Assembly (NCBI GenBank): GCA_050486405.1
Contig: JBJHDF010000032.1
Coordinates: 1 to 36,546 of the forward strand
Direction: 5' to 3'
DNA length: 36,546 bases
Origin: JBJHDF01 sp050486405
Lineage (GTDB): Bacteria; Pseudomonadota; Gammaproteobacteria; Pseudomonadales; Cellvibrionaceae
Part shown: positions 34,494-36,546 of the stretch, piece by piece
Numbering within the stretch: the first letter of the stretch is position 1
Layout: every line of letters starts with the position of its first letter
Program-made: the position numbers and the translations under genes
Notes under the pieces: model-generated
The model's database searches: none
What the model was told of the DNA's origin: nothing
The model's input: the letters and a program-made list of their open reading frames with translations, nothing else

Positions 34494-36546
34494 ATGATGA
34501 AGCTGCGCAGTGTATGGCTGTTTCTGTTGTGGAGTGTATGGGTTGCGCCGGTAGCGGCGGATGAGGGAATCTCACTGCAGCAGATTGCCCAACTGAAAAT
34601 CGTCACCCAGGTAAGTATTGCACCGAACGGGCGCGAAGTCGCCTACCTGCTCAGTGTGCCGCGCATCCCCGGTCAGGGCGAGGATGGCCCCGCACACAGC
34701 GAGCTGCATCTGGTTGACGCCGACGGCAAGAGCCGCCTCTACGTGGGCCATCATCTATCGCCGGCTGCGCCGGCCTGGTCACCGAATGGCGAGCAGGTGG
34801 TGTTTATCGGCAAGCGCGAAGACGACGAGTCGCGCAGCCTGTACCGTATTCCCCTGGCTGGCGGTGAAGCCCGCCAGTGGATGTCACTGCCCGGTGATAT
34901 CCGCAGCTTTGACCAGTCGCCGGACGGCAAGCAGGTGGCCCTGCTGTCCACGCCGCCGGAGGACGAGGACCTGAAAGCCCAGCGCAAGCAGGGCTTTACG
35001 CAAAAAATTGTCGAGGAAGACTGGCAGCCGGTGCAGTTGTACATTGCCGCCACTGACGTCGCCACTGACGATGCCGGGAAAAAAGACAGGGAGCCGCGTC
35101 ATGTCAAACTGGAGGGTTCGGTGCACCAAGTGCTCTGGAGCCCCGCCGGTGACCGCCTGGCGGTAAAGGTGGCACCCACGCCGTCCATTGATGATTTCTT
35201 TATGTTCACGCGCATTGTCATCATCGACCTGGAGGGCAAGGTGCTGGGGCGGGTGGATACACCCGGCAAGCTGGGCGACATGGCCTGGTCGCCGGATGGC
35301 CGGCACCTGGCGCTGATCGCCACCGAAGACATTCACGACCCCCGCGAAGGGCGCCTGATGGTGGTGGGCCGCGACGGCGGTCAGCCGCGCAATCTGTTGC
35401 CGGACCTGAAGGGTCACGTCTGGCAATTGGGTTGGCGCGATGAGCGCCGCATTGTCTATGTCAGTCACGAGAGCACAGCCACCCGCCTGGCGGAAATCGC
35501 TCGGGATGGCAGCGGCCAACGCGATCTTCTCGATGGTAACAAGGTTATCTGGACCGGCTTGCAGGTGAGCGCCGCGGGCGATCTGGCGCTATTGGGCAAT
35601 GCGCCGCAGCATCCCAACGAGGTCTATCGTCTGGGCCGCGACCAGCGTCAGGCACAGCGTCTGACCGACAGCAACCCCTGGCTTGCCGAGGTGCGTCTGG
35701 CCCGGCAGGAAGTGGTGCGCTACGCCGCCCGGGACGGTCTGGAGATAGAAGGCATTCTCTTTCATCCAATGCAGCGCGACGGCGATGCCCGGGTGCCGCT
35801 GATCCTGGTGGTACACGGCGGCCCGGAAGCCCACTACAGCAACGGCTGGCTCAGCTGGTACCACCAGCCCGCCCAGTACGCGGCGGCCAGGGGTTACGCG
35901 GTGTTCCTGCCCAATTACCGGGCCAGCACTGGCCGGGGCGTGGCCTTCTCCAAGGCCAATCACGGCCGTCCGGCGCGGGAAGAGTTCGACGATCTGGTGG
36001 ACGGTGTCGACCATCTGATCGAGCTCGGCTTGGTGGACGCTGATCGGGTGGGCATTACCGGCGGTTCCTACGGCGGCTACGCCAGCGCCTGGGGCGCCAC
36101 CTACTACAGTGAGCGCTTTGCCGCTGCGGTGATGAACGTGGGGTTGTCGGACAAGATCTCCATGCTCGGTACGACGGATATTCCACAGGAGTTGTACCTG
36201 GTGCACTACCTCACCTGGCCCTGGGAAGACTGGTCGCTGTTCGTCGAAGCCAGCCCTATTCGCTACGCCCAGCAGTCGCGCACGCCGACGCTGATCCTGC
36301 ACGGCGAAGCGGATACCCGGGTGGAGGTCAGCCAGTCGAAAACCATGTACCGCTATCTGCAACTGGCCGGCCAGGCGCCGGTACGATTGGTGCTCTATCC
36401 CGGTGAAGGTCACGGCAATGTTCGCGCCGCCTCGCGCTGGGACTATTCCCTGCGCCTGATGCGCTGGATGGACCACTACCTGATGGGTGAGGGCGGCGAG
36501 CCGCCGCCCTATCCGGTGGACTACCAGTTGGATTCGTTCAAGGAGT
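34494..36546 (+). CDS. S9 family prolyl oligopeptidase-like peptidase, 3' end outside window
   Basis: 684 codons are visible and the frame is still open at the window edge; the family length suggests only a few are missing. The ATG at 34494 follows GGGAG (34484-34488), and a second ATG comes directly after it. A signal peptide ('LRSVWLFLLWSVWVAPVAA') indicates export to the periplasm or beyond. The N-terminal half is a WD40-like beta-propeller with 'PAWSPNGEQVVFI', 'QSPDGKQVALL' and 'AWSPDGRHLALI' blades. The C-terminal half is an alpha/beta hydrolase: Ser525 in GGSYGGY, Asp607 in 'HGEADTRV' and His640 in 'PGEGHGNV'. It probably cleaves short peptides; the exact specificity (dipeptidyl, acylaminoacyl) is open. 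It stands apart from the pnp operon. Confidence 0.93.
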   Translation, partial: MMKLRSVWLFLLWSVWVAPVAADEGISLQQIAQLKIVTQVSIAPNGREVAYLLSVPRIPGQGEDGPAHSELHLVDADGKSRLYVGHHLSPAAPAWSPNGEQVVFIGKREDDESRSLYRIPLAGGEARQWMSLPGDIRSFDQSPDGKQVALLSTPPEDEDLKAQRKQGFTQKIVEEDWQPVQLYIAATDVATDDAGKKDREPRHVKLEGSVHQVLWSPAGDRLAVKVAPTPSIDDFFMFTRIVIIDLEGKVLGRVDTPGKLGDMAWSPDGRHLALIATEDIHDPREGRLMVVGRDGGQPRNLLPDLKGHVWQLGWRDERRIVYVSHESTATRLAEIARDGSGQRDLLDGNKVIWTGLQVSAAGDLALLGNAPQHPNEVYRLGRDQRQAQRLTDSNPWLAEVRLARQEVVRYAARDGLEIEGILFHPMQRDGDARVPLILVVHGGPEAHYSNGWLSWYHQPAQYAAARGYAVFLPNYRASTGRGVAFSKANHGRPAREEFDDLVDGVDHLIELGLVDADRVGITGGSYGGYASAWGATYYSERFAAAVMNVGLSDKISMLGTTDIPQELYLVHYLTWPWEDWSLFVEASPIRYAQQSRTPTLILHGEADTRVEVSQSKTMYRYLQLAGQAPVRLVLYPGEGHGNVRAASRWDYSLRLMRWMDHYLMGEGGEPPPYPVDYQLDSFKE

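Overview
The window looks like a chromosomal segment of a GC-rich marine-type gammaproteobacterium. The evidence is the metY-rimP-nusA-infB-rbfA-truB-rpsO-pnp order, a bioB-bioF-bioH/C-bioD cluster, convergent ppx and ppk1, and gammaproteobacterial small families such as DUF3094. The fused BioH-BioC protein suggests the Cellvibrionales side (Saccharophagus/Microbulbifer-like). That placement is inference from family knowledge, not from a search.

Layout. Positions 1-7958 hold the 3' part of one giant repetitive right-handed beta-helix protein gene; its start lies outside the window. It is followed by three tandem genes for small phage-tail-collar-domain proteins, a GNAT acetyltransferase, and a convergent DUF6916 gene (8060-10402). 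This is the accessory part of the window and the best candidate for a poorly described system: a giant surface or secreted protein with a companion set of collar proteins and no other phage genes. Next come exopolyphosphatase ppx and, facing it, polyphosphate kinase ppk1 (10468-14274), with a palindromic repeat between them and a possible Pho box before ppk1. A large periplasmic-propeller diguanylate cyclase and comF follow on the minus strand (14402-18313).

Divergent from comF is the biotin operon (18485-23092). It has a convincing promoter with an overlapping BirA-type operator, and its genes overlap or nearly touch. No bioA is visible. After a second copy of the palindromic repeat come a 79-residue protein like the flagellar rod-protein C-terminus, a SprA-like putative metalloprotease and a DUF3094 membrane protein (23458-24736).

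From 24750 onward is the translation and RNA-metabolism operon. It begins with a strong sigma-70 promoter and initiator tRNA-fMet, then a truncated copy of that tRNA's 3' half and two terminator-like hairpins ahead of rimP. nusA, infB, rbfA, truB, rpsO and pnp follow. Between truB and rpsO lies an array of at least three 148-149 bp highly structured repeats, interrupted by a 100-N assembly gap. Intrinsic terminators follow rpsO and pnp. The window ends inside an S9-family prolyl-oligopeptidase-like gene.

The housekeeping calls are secure. The less certain and more interesting items are the giant-protein/collar cluster, the truB-rpsO repeat array, the dispersed palindromic element and the duplicated tRNA end.
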